Assembly: GCA_030762935.1 (NCBI GenBank)
Contig: CM060880.1
Span: forward strand, 13,364,501 to 13,428,500
Length of the DNA: 64,000 nt
From: Hymenopus coronatus
Taxonomy: Eukaryota; Arthropoda; Insecta; Mantodea; Hymenopodidae
Reading direction: 5' to 3'
Positions within the stretch are counted from its first letter, which is position 1. Every line of letters starts with the position of its first letter. Below are positions 10,228 to 22,195 of this stretch, piece after piece. Both the position numbers and the translations under genes were made by a program. Below the pieces are notes generated by a model. It had not been told where the DNA came from and searched no databases. It saw only the letters and a list, made by a program, of their open reading frames with translations.

Positions 10228-10950
10228 TATTTTTACTTTCTCTTTCGCTAAAGAAGGTATTGTATTCCACCCACCAATTCGATATTGAGATTTCACCGGA
10301 AATACATCGCTCCCTGAATAAAAAGAAGCCTTTTTAGAAATATGTCCATATGTGTGAGTGCGTGCGTGGGCAGCATAGCTCAAAAACGAAAAGTCGATTA
10401 AATACCAATCTTGTAATTTAAGATCAGTATCTTCCAAAGATGCGACACGGAAATTTTCAAGAAAATCCCTCAACTCCCAACTGTCCTTTACATGGAGCAT
10501 TTACGCAAATTTTGATTTTCTAAAAAATTCCCCTAAAATGTTTATTAAAATGTCATTTGATTAAGATGTTTTCATGACAAACGAAATGTATATCTTGAAT
10601 TTTCTGGGAATAGCTTCTGTAGACACCTTCATTCACATGAAGGTAAATCGTAAGAGATAGACAAAAACCTACCACATAAAAAATATAGATCTCATTAAAA
10701 CACGCAATAGAGTTTACCGTTTTCAAGATATTCCGAAATATTGCTTTCAGTTTTAAGGTACTTGCTCAAACGGGACACATCTTTTCGCATCTCTTTTGTT
10801 TACTCCTAGGAAGCAAGCAGAGCCGCACCTAGCGACCAGCTTTTAAAAGATCTGACTATCACTTTAGCCTGTGTATTCCCTTATTTCCCTTCAATTTACA
10901 AAGATGCAAGTAATAAAACTAGTTCTGGCAACGTTTTAGAATGTTTTCTT
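10228..10950 (-). mobile_element. HE1 element, palindrome half lost, 5' end worn
   Basis: It starts TTTTTACTTTCTCTTTCGCTA, where the second arm is kept as AAGAAGGTATTGTATTCCACC but the centre of the palindrome is deleted. It continues through CGATATTGAGATTTCACCGG, a short GTGTGAGTGCGTGCG tract, GATGCGACACGG and TTTTCTGGGAATAGC, down to the TATTCCCTTATTTCCC block. The terminal ATGTG-CACAT dyad is not recognisable. The 155-codon minus frame at 10033-10500 spans this boundary and is a repeat artefact. Confidence 0.7.
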
Positions 10951-11129
10951 ATATAGTAAAACTGGCGACCAAAATCGACGATAACTTGCCATATTGTGGG
11001 TATTGCGCATGCACGACTTCGTTGCCAACCAAAATAAGAATTGAAAATCGCTATTTTGGTGTGGTTTTGGCTACTCTTATTCCTGCTTTCATTTGTCGTT
11101 TATAGGGTTGCCGAGTCTACAAAATGGCG
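10951..11129. other. Spacer, nothing recognised
   Basis: No repeat block recognised between the HE1 copy and the repeat-E-like stretch. Confidence 0.35.
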
Positions 11130-11545
11130 GTAGAATCGTGGAAAATGTGTTCGTACTAAAATCAGTTTGTTTGCACACAGAATAACTTGAGCAAACAGAG
11201 CGCATGCGATCTCTCACATGATTTGGTAAAAATGGTGGAGATTACTACAAAAGCACACATACACACATGCGTGCGCGCGCGAAATCCCCTGCGGTGCCAC
11301 AACTAAACACTGTAATAAACACGCACACACACGAAATTGGAGTTAAGCAGAAACTTTGGCGACACTAGTTGAAATTGCTATAAAAATATGAAAATCAGTT
11401 TATTTACACCCGTGCGTACACTAACGTAGATCTAATTTTGCACAGCTAGAATCGTGGTATTTCTTAGTTGGCAGCACAATGCCTACAGAATTTTGTTACT
11501 CATGTGTTGATAGCTTACATTGATGGACTCCAAAATAAACTGAAA
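11130..11545 (+). repeat. Repeat E, diverged copy 1
   Basis: This stretch shares an ordered set of short blocks with 13870-14330. They are GCGCATGC followed by an ATG-TTTGGT block, a CA-rich tract, AAAATCA..TTATTTACAC, TAGAATCRYGGTATTT, and a block with TTGGCA and CATTGATGG. Spacing differs between the two. It may be an old dispersed element of unknown type. The order is visible, but identity between the copies is only moderate. Confidence 0.4.
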
Positions 11546-13869
11546 CAGTGCCATCAGGAGGGAAAGAGATGGCGCGCCGAAAAATTACTAAAAGAGTAGA
11601 AAGGATTTAAAAAGGCGTTGCACTGGGTGATCAGCATAGAGTAGAACAGGTTTCACGGCTTGTAGCCGGCCGGTGGTGAAGCGCGAGACCTCAGCATAGG
11701 TTTGAACTCTTACAAACGTGCACGTGTTAGTGGATGTTATGATGTCAGGTTAGCACTAAAAAAAAAGAGAGAGAAAATAAATCCAAAATATTTTTTTTGT
11801 TACACGAAGTTAGACATAATGATAGCGATAACGTAAAATTCCAATGTTTAGCGTAGAACGAGGAGAAATTTTGAGCTTGATTTGGCACAGAAAAGATAGG
11901 CTATGTTTGAGTAATATTGTATTCATTATTACCTTTAATTTATGTAACAAATTGTCATCTGAAAGTTAAATACAGACCTTAAAGATGTTAAAAGTACCAA
12001 ATGAGTGGTTACGACTTGGCATTACAAAGAAATTAAGCATAAAGATATAGAAACTATTACAATTCGTTTAACTTACATCACAGTGAACCTCAAAATAATA
12101 CATTGTAGATTCCTCCGATATATTGTTGACGTTTCTTCCTTTTATTCTCCAATTCAGGTTTTCTGGCACGTGAATAACGATTTGTTGAGGTCTGCTATAA
12201 AGTGGTGCACAGACGAACTATAAACGATTTATAGTCTTGTCTGTTTCAATGTTGATATCCGAAACAAAAATGTTCTGCTGCATACGCTACTGAAAAATTG
12301 CACTTTAACTACAGCGTATACTAAAATAAAAAGGGAAACTGTTCGTTATACAGCAAAACGTGTTGAATTCTTTCTGTTCGAATCCGCGTACTTATTAAAC
12401 ATGACGTCAGACCAATGAGGACCGTTATTTTCTCACATAACCTCTTTGTAGATAAAATTGTGACTCAATGGTATTTAGAGTTAGTAAGTTTGTTTACTGA
12501 TATCATTTTCAGTTCTATGTGGCATTTTCTATCAGGTTTACTCGTTTTGACAGTAATTGTGTTGTGCGTGTTTCCAGTTGCCTGTACCAAGTGCTGAAAT
12601 TACCTCCCGTTCTTTAAGGAGACAAGGTACTCTAAAGTTGTTTTAGACACTAATAAAATCAATATTATTTCTAGTTTCAGAAAGTATATAATTTTGGTGG
12701 GTTAAGAGGATTTTAATCAATTTAAATATAATTAAATGCTAGTATACATTTATTTAAATCTTTTATACAATGCCCCTTTTTATAACATTTGTATCTTTAA
12801 ATTCAGTTTTATCAAAACAGCGTTTTTGGATACTTGTGTATCTTTTTCTCAGAAACTATTGACAACTGGAAAGCTGAAATTTTCGGTGCATATATACAAC
12901 ACATAGTTGAACTTTCTGAAACGCATTTACAGATCATATTAAGAAAGCAACAACATTGCACATTTTCCGCATTTTTACTTTTTTGAATTTGCAAATATAT
13001 TTCTTTTATACTTTCTAATGAAATTGTGTCGTAGCTAAATCAGGTTCAGAAGATAGCTGATTACGCTAAAAACAAGCATGCAAAAGTGTGGTTATGTATT
13101 GCAAGCAGTATCAGAGAAAAAGGTCCATGAATTCACATGTTTTAAGACTAAGTTTTATTACTTTTCTACTGAATGAAATACTTTTTATAGACTCGACCAC
13201 ATAAGCTATTAACGCAAACAACCATTTGAAATAATTGTTATGATTTATAGAATAATCCATACTCATTTCTGGAAAAAAAGTGAAGTACTTTAAGAAAACT
13301 TAAGATTTTCAACTCACTTAAGGTGTAATTTCCGTATGTTCATACTAGCTTGTCCCCTTAACTCTTTCAGTGCTACGGTCGAGATAACGAGCGATTGTAA
13401 GGCTTAGAATGTCATGTTCTCCTGTAGCAATTTTTAAACCAATAATATAATATATTATCTCAACTCACATGGATTGTTTACACTTATTCCGAGTAATATA
13501 TAAAGCAAGGGAAAACTGCAAGTCATTTGGGTAAAGCTATACCAGAGGACCAGCACAAATATACATCTTTAAGAATTGAAACTAACCTTATAATCCACTT
13601 GAGAGTATGTAGGAGCTAATATGTGTTCATCTAGAATTGGAATAACGCAGCACTTTGTTAAATAGCAAAATTCAGGAAAATGTTCATGGTGGGGGAAGAT
13701 TTAATAGTTGATGCTAGGCGGGAAGTAAGTATTTATGGGTCTAGAAACAATGAAATTACAATGCTACCAACGTGGATAAAGTCACCAAACTTCAAAGAAA
13801 GAAAAAAAAAATGAAGCTCAAAAGTCACCAACATTCACACAGTAATAATGGAGTGTCAAGGCTGTAAAT
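11546..13869. other. Long unassigned stretch
   Basis: About 2.3 kb without HE1, SINE or LINE sequence. A 60-codon plus-strand frame (12415-12597) ends in a hydrophobic run, LSGLLVLTVIVLCVFPVAC, which could be a membrane segment. It has no other support and is of the length expected by chance. Confidence 0.4.
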
Positions 13870-13882
13870 ATGTGAAAATAAG

Positions 13883-13924
<42 letters not shown>

Positions 13925-14330
13925 CCTAAACCTAACACAGCGCATGCTCGCTTCGCTCGCATGCTTTGGTGAAACCAGTAGCAATTATTAAAACCAAAGT
14001 ACTTGAAAATAAGTTTATTTACACACACACTAAACTAACCCTAACACAGCGCATGCTCGCTTCGCTCGCATGCTTTGGCAAAACAAGTGAAAATTATTGA
14101 AACCGAAGTAAAGGAAAATCACTAAAAATAAATTACACGAAAATCACTTATTTACACAACAATAATTGATTCAGAATTCTAAACACACAGAATGACTTTT
14201 AGAATCACGGTATTTTTTGTATCAATGTTGGCAATCACCCTCATGTTGCAACAAATGCCTCAAAATCAACTATAAAGCGACTCTAGTGGCCGAATAGTGA
14301 ACAGTTCATTGATGGTTCCACAACCTTTTA
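13870..14330 (+). repeat. Repeat E copy 2 with internal tandem duplication and (CA)n
   Basis: A unit of roughly 115-130 bp occurs twice (about 13875-13990 and 14005-14110). Each unit has GAAAATAAGTTT, a CA run, CTAACCTAAAC or CTAAACTAACC, ACAGCGCATGCTCGCTTCGC and CATGCTTTGG. The CA run is long (13888-13920) in the first unit and short in the second. A weaker third start is at about 14100. The GC-rich core, with GCATGC at both ends, is conserved exactly between the units although their flanks differ. Confidence 0.65.
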
Positions 14331-15373
14331 ATGGCTAGTGATAACTAGTTTTCAAATATGGTAGTTCTGAATTTTGCAATATGAACGTCAACTATACACG
14401 ATTTAGACGTCACCTGTCTGATATCTACTGAAACAATAGAAATTGCTGTAAAAAAGTAAAGAAAACAAATACTTCTTGTATATTTTAGTATAAATCGCGT
14501 ACTTTGTTGGAAGTTAAAGGCCAAAAATAGACAAGATACATTTTTAAAACTTTGTAATACGATATTACGGTGAATAGAAGTGAAAAAAACTAAATACCTA
14601 AATAATTTTAATGGAAGTTTAAGTGGTGGAACCAAGATATAGTAATAATGTCATTTGGTCCGAGTCAAGCTGCACCCTGCCGACAAAAGAGTCTATTTGA
14701 CGACCGGAGATATGCTGTTGGTGCGGTGTGGGCTGCTCTAATTCCCCTGTGCTTTAGGATGGGGAGGGTCCAGGTTAAATAATCGGTGGCACGGCATGCC
14801 TGGATGATGACGGAGCCGGTAGAAGCACCCGCTATGAGACCTGTTTTGTAATTTTTGAAACATATTACTCTACTCATTTTTCTAGTTACTAGTGCATATT
14901 ATTGTATTTTCAACTTGAAATACACAAATATTATTGGTCAAAACCAAATTTCGGATTTTTAGCAATGTTTCATTATGTGTCGTCTTAACTAGCAAGGTCG
15001 CGTTTCTCGCCTAAAAATGTTAGCAGTGAAAAGGTTAACTGGTTGTGTATTTGTGCTGGTTGGTATTTTAAGCTGTGTAGCTTGCCTGTACAATCTGGAC
15101 TAGACAACGCATCGCTGTTCATCCTCACGGAAGGGATATGCGAGAAACAGTAATGGCTTCAGAAGGCCGTGGTTTACGGCCGGCTGGCTAGCAATAAAAC
15201 TTTCTCATTCCCAACAAAAAGTACAAACGTGACATTTGTTGCGGTATGCAGCTAGTGAATTTTAATGACTGCAAGTCTCACAGCAGGTTTACTATTTAAT
15301 TATTGTGGACACACGTAGCAATATTAAGCGATTATACCTTCTTCCGTGTACAGTTAAAAATAAAACGTTTTTA
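14331..15373. other. Unassigned stretch with a GC-richer patch
   Basis: The patch at about 14660-14840 is GC-rich against its AT-rich neighbours and includes a 70-codon minus frame without family features. The patch may be an unrecognised repeat. The remainder shows nothing. Confidence 0.35.
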
Positions 15374-16262
15374 TTACTTTCTTTACACGTATTATGTACA
15401 GAGTGTATAGAGAAGGTGTTATATTCCACCCAAAATTTCGATACCGAGATTTCACTGAAAATAGGCGTTTTAGGGTTCCCTGTATTAAAAAAATAGCATT
15501 TTTAGAAAAAAAATCCATATATGCGACCATATGTCAGTATGACCGTGTGTTTATGAACACGCTAACTCAAAAACAAAAAGTCGGTAAAATACCAAACTTG
15601 GTATACAAGTTTAGTATCTTCCAGGGTTGCGACACGAAGATTTTGACGAAAATTCCCCCACCCCAAACTACCCTTATGGAAAATTTTTCTAAAATTTTTA
15701 TTTACTCAAATATGGCTGTAACGATTTTTATTAAAATACCGCATATTCAAGACATTTACACGGCAAATAAAATGTATATCTTGAATTTTCTGGGAGTAGC
15801 CTCTGAAAACCTCTTTACTCTGGATGTTTTTTTTATTGAATTTTGCATATCTGGTAAACCATAAGAGGTATAAAAAAATTTACTGCACAAAATATGTAGA
15901 TCACGATAAAACACACAATTTATGTCATATACATGTTTTTCGGGGAGTTGGTCGTTTAAGAGATATTCCTTGTTATTGAATTTCAGTTTTAAAATACTTG
16001 AGCTTTTCTCATACGGAACTTGTCAAGTCCTGGCCACGCAAAGAAACGGATTTCAGTCACATACCAACCACGTTTGAAAACATTTGACCGTCGGTTTAGC
16101 CTAATGTATTCCCTTATTTCCCTTCTACTTATAAAGGAACTAAATAATAAGACCGTTTCTGCTAATGTTTCAGCATTAAATAAATAAAAGATTAAGCTTA
16201 TTAACAATAATTTGTTACAGAGATATAGAGAAAGTCATGTGAATGGAGCACACCAGATGTTT
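15374..16262 (-). mobile_element. HE1 element, full length
   Basis: Both ends are present: TACTTTCTTTACACGTATTATG with the second arm AGTGTATAGAGAAGGTG at the palindrome end, and GATATAGAGAAAGTCATGTGAA at the other. The GT tract is reduced to scattered GTGTG. The 156-codon plus frame (15394-15864) runs straight through non-coding repeat blocks that also occur in other copies with stops, so it is not a gene. Confidence 0.85.
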
Positions 16263-16734
16263 TCTGTTGCATTAGTCGTTTTCGAAACGTTGTTATATCT
16301 GTACGTTTTCCCATATTGAAGCGTCGTGAGGCATCTATAAAACATCTTACGCGATTTGTGTGCAGCATGGGCTTATTAGTAATTAAAACTTATCTAAGAA
16401 TATAATGTGAACATTTTAGTTTACGTCGTTTTAACTTCTTGGACCTTTAAGGACTCATCCTCGTACCATACCACCCTTCGCTTCCAACTAACGAGATGGC
16501 AATAGGGTGCCACAGTCAGTTGGAGTACAGTCAGACTTCTAGATTTCCTGTCTAGCGCTTCTACATCGGTAGTCAGATAGCGTTTGGGTGCCGTTTAATA
16601 TAACTGCGTTAACTATCAGTGGACAGATGGCAGTGCAGTCGTAAATAGTGTCTATTTTCAGTTTTATTATTGTTTTAGACCGAAGGCAGCATTACATGTC
16701 CAATATGGCGACAGAGAGAAACCACGGGAAAAAG
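16263..16734. other. Spacer, nothing recognised
   Basis: No repeat block, tRNA-like box or coding signal was seen. Confidence 0.35.
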
Positions 16735-17502
16735 ATCTGATGTATTCCATTCATATGACTTTCTCTACATCTGCGACAAATTATTGTAAAGTGCTTGTGC
16801 TTCTATTTATTTAATTCTAATCGAGAAAAAATAGCAGAAATAGTCTTATTACTTCCTTCCTTGAAAGTAGATGCGAAATAAGGGAGTATTATAAGTTAAA
16901 GTGATAAATCAAAAGCTGCTTAGTGACTGAAGTTTCTTTGTTTGTGTGGACAGGAGTTGACAAATTCCTGTATGAAAAAAGCAAGTTTTTTAAAGCTGAA
17001 ACCAAAAACAAGGAATGTTTCAAAAACGGTCAACTCCACGAAAAAAATGTATATAACATAAATTGTGTGCTTTAACGACCTCTAACTTTATGTGTGATAA
17101 GTTTTTTTCTATCTCTTATGGTTTACCAGTTATGCAAATTTTCGCAAAATTCTTCTAGAATAAAGATGTCTTCAGAGGCTATTCCCAGAACATTCAAGAA
17201 AAACAATTTATTTGTCATGTAAATGTTTTAAATATAAAATATTTTAATCAAAGTCGTTAGAGCCATTTTTAAGGAAATCAAAAGTTTCGAAATTTTTTCC
17301 ATGTAAAGGGTAGCTGGGGGTGGGGCAATTTTCTTGAAAATCTTCGTGTCTCATCCTTGGAAGATACCAAACTTAAATTCCAAGTTTGATGTTTAATGGT
17401 CTTTTCGTTTCTGACTATGCTGTCCAAAGACACAGACACGCACACACACACGGACCTTTTTTCTGAAAATGCTTTTTTTCTTATTGTAGAGAAAGTAAAA
17501 AC
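16735..17502 (+). mobile_element. HE1 element with internal 3' deletion
   Basis: The 5' end TCTGATGTATTCCATTCATA and the ACTTTCTCTACA block are intact. The order is normal up to the CA tract (17430-17452) and GGACCTTTTTTCTGAAAATGC. About 90-100 bp, including most of the palindrome, is then missing and the copy closes TTGTAGAGAAAGTAAAAA. The extreme 3' arm is kept although the hairpin is gone. Confidence 0.8.
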
Positions 17503-17509
17503 AATCTTA

Positions 17510-17590
17510 TTGGTCGGCCCACGTGATTTGAAACCGGGATTTCGAATGAGGGTCACAGACATTATCACCTAAGCCATCTCGGTTGGTACG
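17510..17590 (-). repeat. tRNA-like SINE head
   Basis: The minus strand reads GAGATGGCTTAGGTGATAAT (A-box-like), then TTCGAAATCCCGGTTTCAAAT (B-box-like). It is followed by GTGGGCCGACCAATAAG. It abuts the HE1 copy and lacks a recognisable tail. Similar heads are at 46310 and 51240. Confidence 0.45.
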
Positions 17591-17598
17591 AACAGCGG

Positions 17599-17600
<2 letters not shown>

Positions 17601-17636
<36 letters not shown>
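17601..17636 (+). repeat. (ATT)n microsatellite
   Basis: About eleven TTA units, lying between two SINE-like pieces and followed by AAGTTTAACGTCCTTTAACC, a motif related to the insertion at 50391. Confidence 0.85.
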
Positions 17637-17804
17637 TAAGTTTAACGTCCTTTAACCTGGTTGGTCATATCTGACGACTTTTATTTTTTATTGTTTCATT
17701 TAATATCTAAGGTAATATCAGGGGTTTTGCACTTGAAACAATTCGTCTGTAGGTTCTTTTACGTTTGATTCAAAAATCTGTTTATTTTCCTCAAGCACAC
17801 ACAC

Positions 17805-17960
17805 ACATTCACTCTCACATATATGCTTCCAGACTCTGTGGGGATAGGGCATAATTCTGGCTGAAGAAAAATTCCCCGCCCTAGCCGGGAGTCGAACCCA
17901 GGACTTCCAGGTGAGAAGCCAGTTCGCTGACCACTCGACCACATAGGCAGCCAATGCTGT
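17805..17960 (-). repeat. tRNA-derived SINE head and body
   Basis: The minus strand from about 17955 reads GGCTGCCTATGTGGTCGAGTGG (A-box region). GGGTTCGACTCCCGGCTAG (B-box region, about 17900-17882) and a body GAATTTTTCTTCAGCCAGAAT follow. Spacing between the boxes fits a class with a longer variable arm. The overlapping minus frames of 78 and 61 codons are by-products of this repeat. Confidence 0.55.
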
Positions 17961-18820
17961 TTTGTTTCACGGACTTAGAGAAATCAACATCCGTTTTCCT
18001 TAATTTGAGAGCATTTTAAGTGGCGTGAATAGAAGTGTGAAATTCTAATTGGTAGAGAAGTATTTGATTTATTTTTAAAGTAACGGCGTTTCAAAACGTT
18101 CATTATATGGTTTCGATATGAGTTAATGTCTTAGAATAGAATATTTCGTCTACCGGAGGACAGAAAGTATGGAACAAACCAATAATGATAGAGTACAGAA
18201 GAGAGACATTGATTACAAAATTCGAGGATGCCAAAGTTAAGTGAACAAGATGTGTTAAGTTAGTAAACTAGCGTGTTCTCAAGGCAGTAAACTAATGAAA
18301 TAACGCTGCGACAGGTGCACGGCTGCCAACCTCTCCACGTAATCATGTTAACACTGTAAATCGATATGGAGTTGCAAAACATCTTTATGCAAGCATAACT
18401 CTTGAAAAAGTTGCTACTTTAATTACCATTTTCGAGATAAGCTCATTAAAATCAGGTTTAACCTTGTTTCATCCCGCCTTTAAAACGACTCACAGTTTTA
18501 TGTACATAAGTTACTTCTGGGTCAATAATCTGAATATATAAGTGCATATATAGTCTTTATGGAATTTTACATCGTTGCATCGTTTTCGACAAAACTTGAC
18601 ACACAGATAACTTTTTGTACAAGTTGAAAATTGCTCTGTCTAGCATAGAATACGAAATTCTACTGTCTCATTTCACATATTGATTATTTAATTTTATATA
18701 ATGCCTACTAAAGTCTCACCAAACCATTTGATTTTCTCAAATAATCGTAATATCTCTAATATTACCAACATAAGAATAATTATTACGACTTTCACAGCCT
18801 CTCAAAATAACAAAGAAAAA
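17961..18820. other. Spacer, nothing recognised
   Basis: AT-rich, with no repeat block identified. Confidence 0.4.
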
Positions 18821-19055
18821 TCTGACGTGTTCCATTCACATGACTTTCTCTACATCTCTGCAACACATTATTGTTAAAAAGCTCATGCTTGTATTTATTT
18901 CATGCTAATTGAGAAAAAATTAGCAGAAATTGTCTTATTACTTGCTTCCTTGTAAGTAGATGCGAAATAAGGGAGTGCCATAGGTTAAAGTGATAGTCAA
19001 AAACTGGTTCTATGTGATAGAAGTTCCTTTGTTTGTTTGGACAGGAGTTGACAAT
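18821..19055 (+). mobile_element. HE1 5' fragment
   Basis: This is a well-preserved 5' end: TCTGACGTGTTCCATTCACA, GACTTTCTCTACATCTCTGC, and GCTTCCTTGTAAGTAGATGC. It breaks off at GACAGGAGTTGACAATATGAG, just before a T-run. Confidence 0.8.
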
Positions 19056-19404
19056 ATGAGCTTTTTTTTTTAATTTTAATACTTTATGATGGTCTATTAA
19101 TTGACTGAAGCATAGAAAAGCTCTGTTTTAAAACTTCTGCATTCGCTTGTAATAGATGTGACCTTTTAAAATCCCTAACTCAATTTCCAAGTAAAATAAT
19201 GGCCAATTTTTAATTGTTGACAGTTCGAAAATATTATCAAAAGCCCTCCAATATGAGACAGTATCTCATATTAGGCTACTTACTACTGTGAAACACACAT
19301 TCCATAAAGAAACACCCAAATTACTGAATGAATTTATTGAATTATTAACAAAAGAAATATCTATGGAAATGCTGTGTGCGCGGGTGCTTGTTTGTAGCGA
19401 ATTC
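19056..19404. other. Spacer, nothing recognised
   Basis: No repeat block identified between two HE1 fragments of opposite strand. Confidence 0.35.
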
Positions 19405-19640
19405 ATAGAGCTCAAGACTGAAACAGAACCGAATTTCAATTTTACCGCATAGCGATAGACTTGATATCGCTTTAACTTAATGTGTCCCCTCATTTCCCTT
19501 CTCCTTACAGGGAAGTAATAAGACCAATTCTGCCAATGTTTATCTCGGTTATCATGAAATAGAATAGTCTTTTGTAAAAATAGTTTGTATATGGAACAGG
19601 AGAAACTTATACAATGGAATACAAGAGAAATTTTACGAAT
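19405..19640 (-). mobile_element. HE1 5' fragment, diverged
   Basis: It contains the ATAGCGATAGACTTG, ATTTCCCTTCTCCTTACAGG and AATGTTTATCTCGGTTA blocks in minus orientation. The terminal dyad has decayed. Confidence 0.5.
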
Positions 19641-20314
19641 ACGGTTTAACTCATTTCTTGCCGTTCTCTGGATATTCAGAATTCATTCAGAATGACGAAG
19701 ACTTCAGAGATATAGAGAATTTAAGCAACATTCGTAGTTATGCAGTATCTCAAATATATATCCAATACGGTAAAAATGCTTTTGATGTTTGCAAATAAAT
19801 ATACCACTTTTTGCAGGAAACAGGTCACCTGTCCTGAAAGAAAGCTTTTAAAGTTCCGAGGGAGATCAGAAAATGCACACGATAAAAGATTCAGTTTTTG
19901 ACCCTTGTTGAGGTCAACCAACTGGAAACATTGCCTTGCTCCTTTCACTGGCAGATTCTGCAGCAAGCAATCTCAATTCTATTTCCAACCGGAACAAGCA
20001 CATTCTTCAAATACTTGCCAAGCGTCGAACCGTGGGACGTGAACAATAACTCAGCATCCCCTCCTTGCGCGAGAAACTAAAACTACAAGTTTCCCCCCGC
20101 GTAAACTGCGGGCCTTTTCCATTTCACACAATCGCGGCGATAGGAAAATGAATCCGCATTCAAATAAAACTTGTTGTACTTTATGTTTGTGCTAAGCGAA
20201 ATATAAGTGAATGTATGTGGTTGCTTGCCCCTCCCCCTTTCTGGTTTCAGTGAATCAGGCTCTTTACCATTCTATTTATATTTTAATTAGGAAATACTAG
20301 GGATTAAACGAATT
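19641..20314. other. Spacer, nothing recognised
   Basis: Moderately GC-richer near 20040-20120. No family-like frame. Confidence 0.35.
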
Positions 20315-20690
20315 TTAACACCCCAGCCTATCGTGTCGACTAAACCTGCGGGTGTAAGGGATGAATTGAGAAAATGTGAAGAGAGGCCAGAACTGTTGTT
20401 AGGACCAGTGAAACGGGGTCCCTAACATTTCCAGATTTACATATTTTCCTGGCCTCCCCTTTGAATAATGAGGTTCTGTGCCAAGGAAGCACAATTCGCT
20501 CCTCAAATTTCATATGCCGCATTCCACCGTCCTTCGCTTGGCCGTAAATCGCTGAAAGATGAAATAACTGGTAAGAAATATCGAACTGGAAAATTCTGGT
20601 AGTATATAATCCAACTCAACGCTAGTCACAGACCTGGAAATACCACGAAAAAGCGCCAAGTTCCTTCTTTGCTGTGATTTAGTCCGATAT
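20315..20690. repeat. Repeat D copy 1
   Basis: It shares ordered blocks with 50990-51240. These are a CCCTAAC.TTTCCAG stretch, a GTGCCA..GAAG block, TCCTCAAATTTCATATGCCGC against TTCTTCAAAGCCCATATGCC, CACCGTCC, and a block containing ACCACGAAAA. It is a moderate-copy repeat of unknown class, probably a SINE body given the tRNA-like sequences next to both copies. Confidence 0.5.
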
Positions 20691-20764
20691 TTTCCTGTAA
20701 CTTTTATGAGTAACGATTTGCATGTAGCTGTTGAATTAACTCTGCCGATCCGTACGGCAGCTCT

Positions 20765-20840
20765 CGCTAAAGTGCCTAGCTTTGGCGCTTCGTGGCGCAG
20801 GGGATCGTGGGTTCGAGTCCCACCTCGGGCATGGGTGTTA
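20765..20840 (+). repeat. tRNA-like SINE head
   Basis: GCGCTTCGTGGCGCAGGGG is followed by GTGGGTTCGAGTCCCACC (B box at about 20808-20825) and CTCGGGCATGGGTGTTAGTG. The interval between the boxes is too short for a working tRNA and there is no acceptor-stem pairing, so it is a retroposed or decayed head rather than a tRNA gene. The 122-codon minus frame over it is incidental. Confidence 0.5.
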
Positions 20841-21244
20841 GTGTGCTTGTGTATGTCTACGTAACAGCGGCAACACAATTAAGAAAAACAACAGAAACAT
20901 AGGGAAAAAGGAAAAAAAGAGTAAGCAATTAAAAAGAAGTAACAAAATAAAATACTCCTCAGCTCAGCCTCTTCTCTCTTCCGGGCGTTTCCTAACGTGC
21001 CGAACCCAGATATCTCTTTTCTTCTCATGCAGGTAACTGCTGCTCGCTCGTAGCAAGAACTCGCTGACTAAACCAGCTCCTGCGAAGTAGACTTCTTTTC
21101 ATACATAGTAGTGTTTTACAAAAAAGTTCCCGAAGCCAAAAGGGGGGGGGGGAGGCAAGTAGCCACAAACATCCCCCTCCTCACATTTTATACTGCCCTG
21201 CATTGTTACCTTTTTTATTTTTTCTACCTAGTACATAAGTGGAG
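20841..21244. other. Spacer with a G-run
   Basis: A G-rich run at about 21142-21153. Otherwise nothing recognised. Confidence 0.35.
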
Positions 21245-22195
21245 GTCTCTACCCTCACGGGAAATACGTATTTTAGGGTCCTCTAAGAAAAAAAAAGCAT
21301 TTTAGAAAAAGGTCCATGTGTCTGTGAACACGATAATTCAAATACGAAAAGTAGGTAAACTACCAAACTTGGTATTTAAATCTAGTATCTTCCAAGGATG
21401 TGACTGGAAGATTTTCAAGAAAATCCCCCCACCCCAACTACCCTTTACAAGGAAAAAATTTCGAAAATTTTGATTTTCTCAAAAATGGCTGTCACGATTT
21501 TGATTAAAATCTCTTATATTTAAGATATTTACATGCCAAATAAAATGTATATCTTGAAATGGAAATGCCAATGGAGTGTTATTTATGGACGCTGCTTAAC
21601 TACTGTGATTCTCAGCGTCCCATTCTAAATTGGGCGTGAAAGACCGCTTAATTTTGCTCAGAGGCCTCTCTATCAGGCTTGAGGCTCTTTTATGTGCCGT
21701 AAATCTATGACACGGGACCAACGACTTTACTTCCCTTCCGAAGGAAGCCATGCTAAGGATTTTTACACCCGTCCTCCGCCGGGTTTGAATTTTTTGGGAA
21801 TAGCCTTTAAGGACCTCTTTATTCTGGATGATTTTTGTTGAATTGTGTATAATACACAAAAAGCTAGATCCTCATATACGTTTTTTCGTGGAGTTGGCCG
21901 TTTTCGAGATATTCCTTGTTATTGACTTCAGTTTTAAAATACTTAAACTTTTCTCTAACAGGAACTTGCCAATGTTTGGCCACGCAAACAAACGGATTTT
22001 AATCCCATAGCAACCACATTTTAAAACATTTGACTGTCGGTTTAGTCTAGTGTATTCCCTTATAAAGGAACTAAGTAATAAGATTGTTTCTGCTAATGTT
22101 TTAGCATAACATGGATAGAAGAATAAGCTTATTAACAATAATTTGTTACAGAGCTGTAAAGAAAGCCAAGGAATGGAGCACATGAGATTTTTATC
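21245..22195 (-). mobile_element. HE1 element interrupted by a SINE-B
   Basis: HE1 sequence at 21245-21560 runs from the ACGGGAAATACGTATTTTAGG block to TGTATATCTTGAA. After a SINE-B insertion it resumes at 21785 with TTTTTTGGGAATAGCC and continues to TTGTTACAGAGCTGTAAAG and GGAATGGAGCACATGAGA. The palindrome itself is missing from the 3' end. The two halves rejoin exactly within the TCTTGAATTTTCTGGG block. Confidence 0.85.
21561..21786 (-). repeat. SINE-B nested in HE1, head truncated
   Basis: The tail (GTGTTATTTATGGACGC) and the body are complete. The copy stops at GCCGGGTTTGAA, inside the B box, so the 5' half of the tRNA head is lost, as expected from incomplete target-primed reverse transcription. 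TTGAA at both junctions may be part of a short target-site duplication. Confidence 0.8.

Noticed and set aside
12415..12597. 60-residue frame with a hydrophobic C-terminal segment
   Set aside because: The membrane-like stretch is the only support; there is no splice, promoter or poly(A) context and no homologue I know.
13918..14055. Interstitial telomere repeat from CTAACCTAAACCTAAC
   Set aside because: Only two or three imperfect units, at the same place in both copies of a local repeat; part of repeat E rather than a telomeric tract.
15394..15864. 156-codon plus-strand frame
   Set aside because: It lies entirely inside an HE1 copy; homologous stretches in other copies contain stops.
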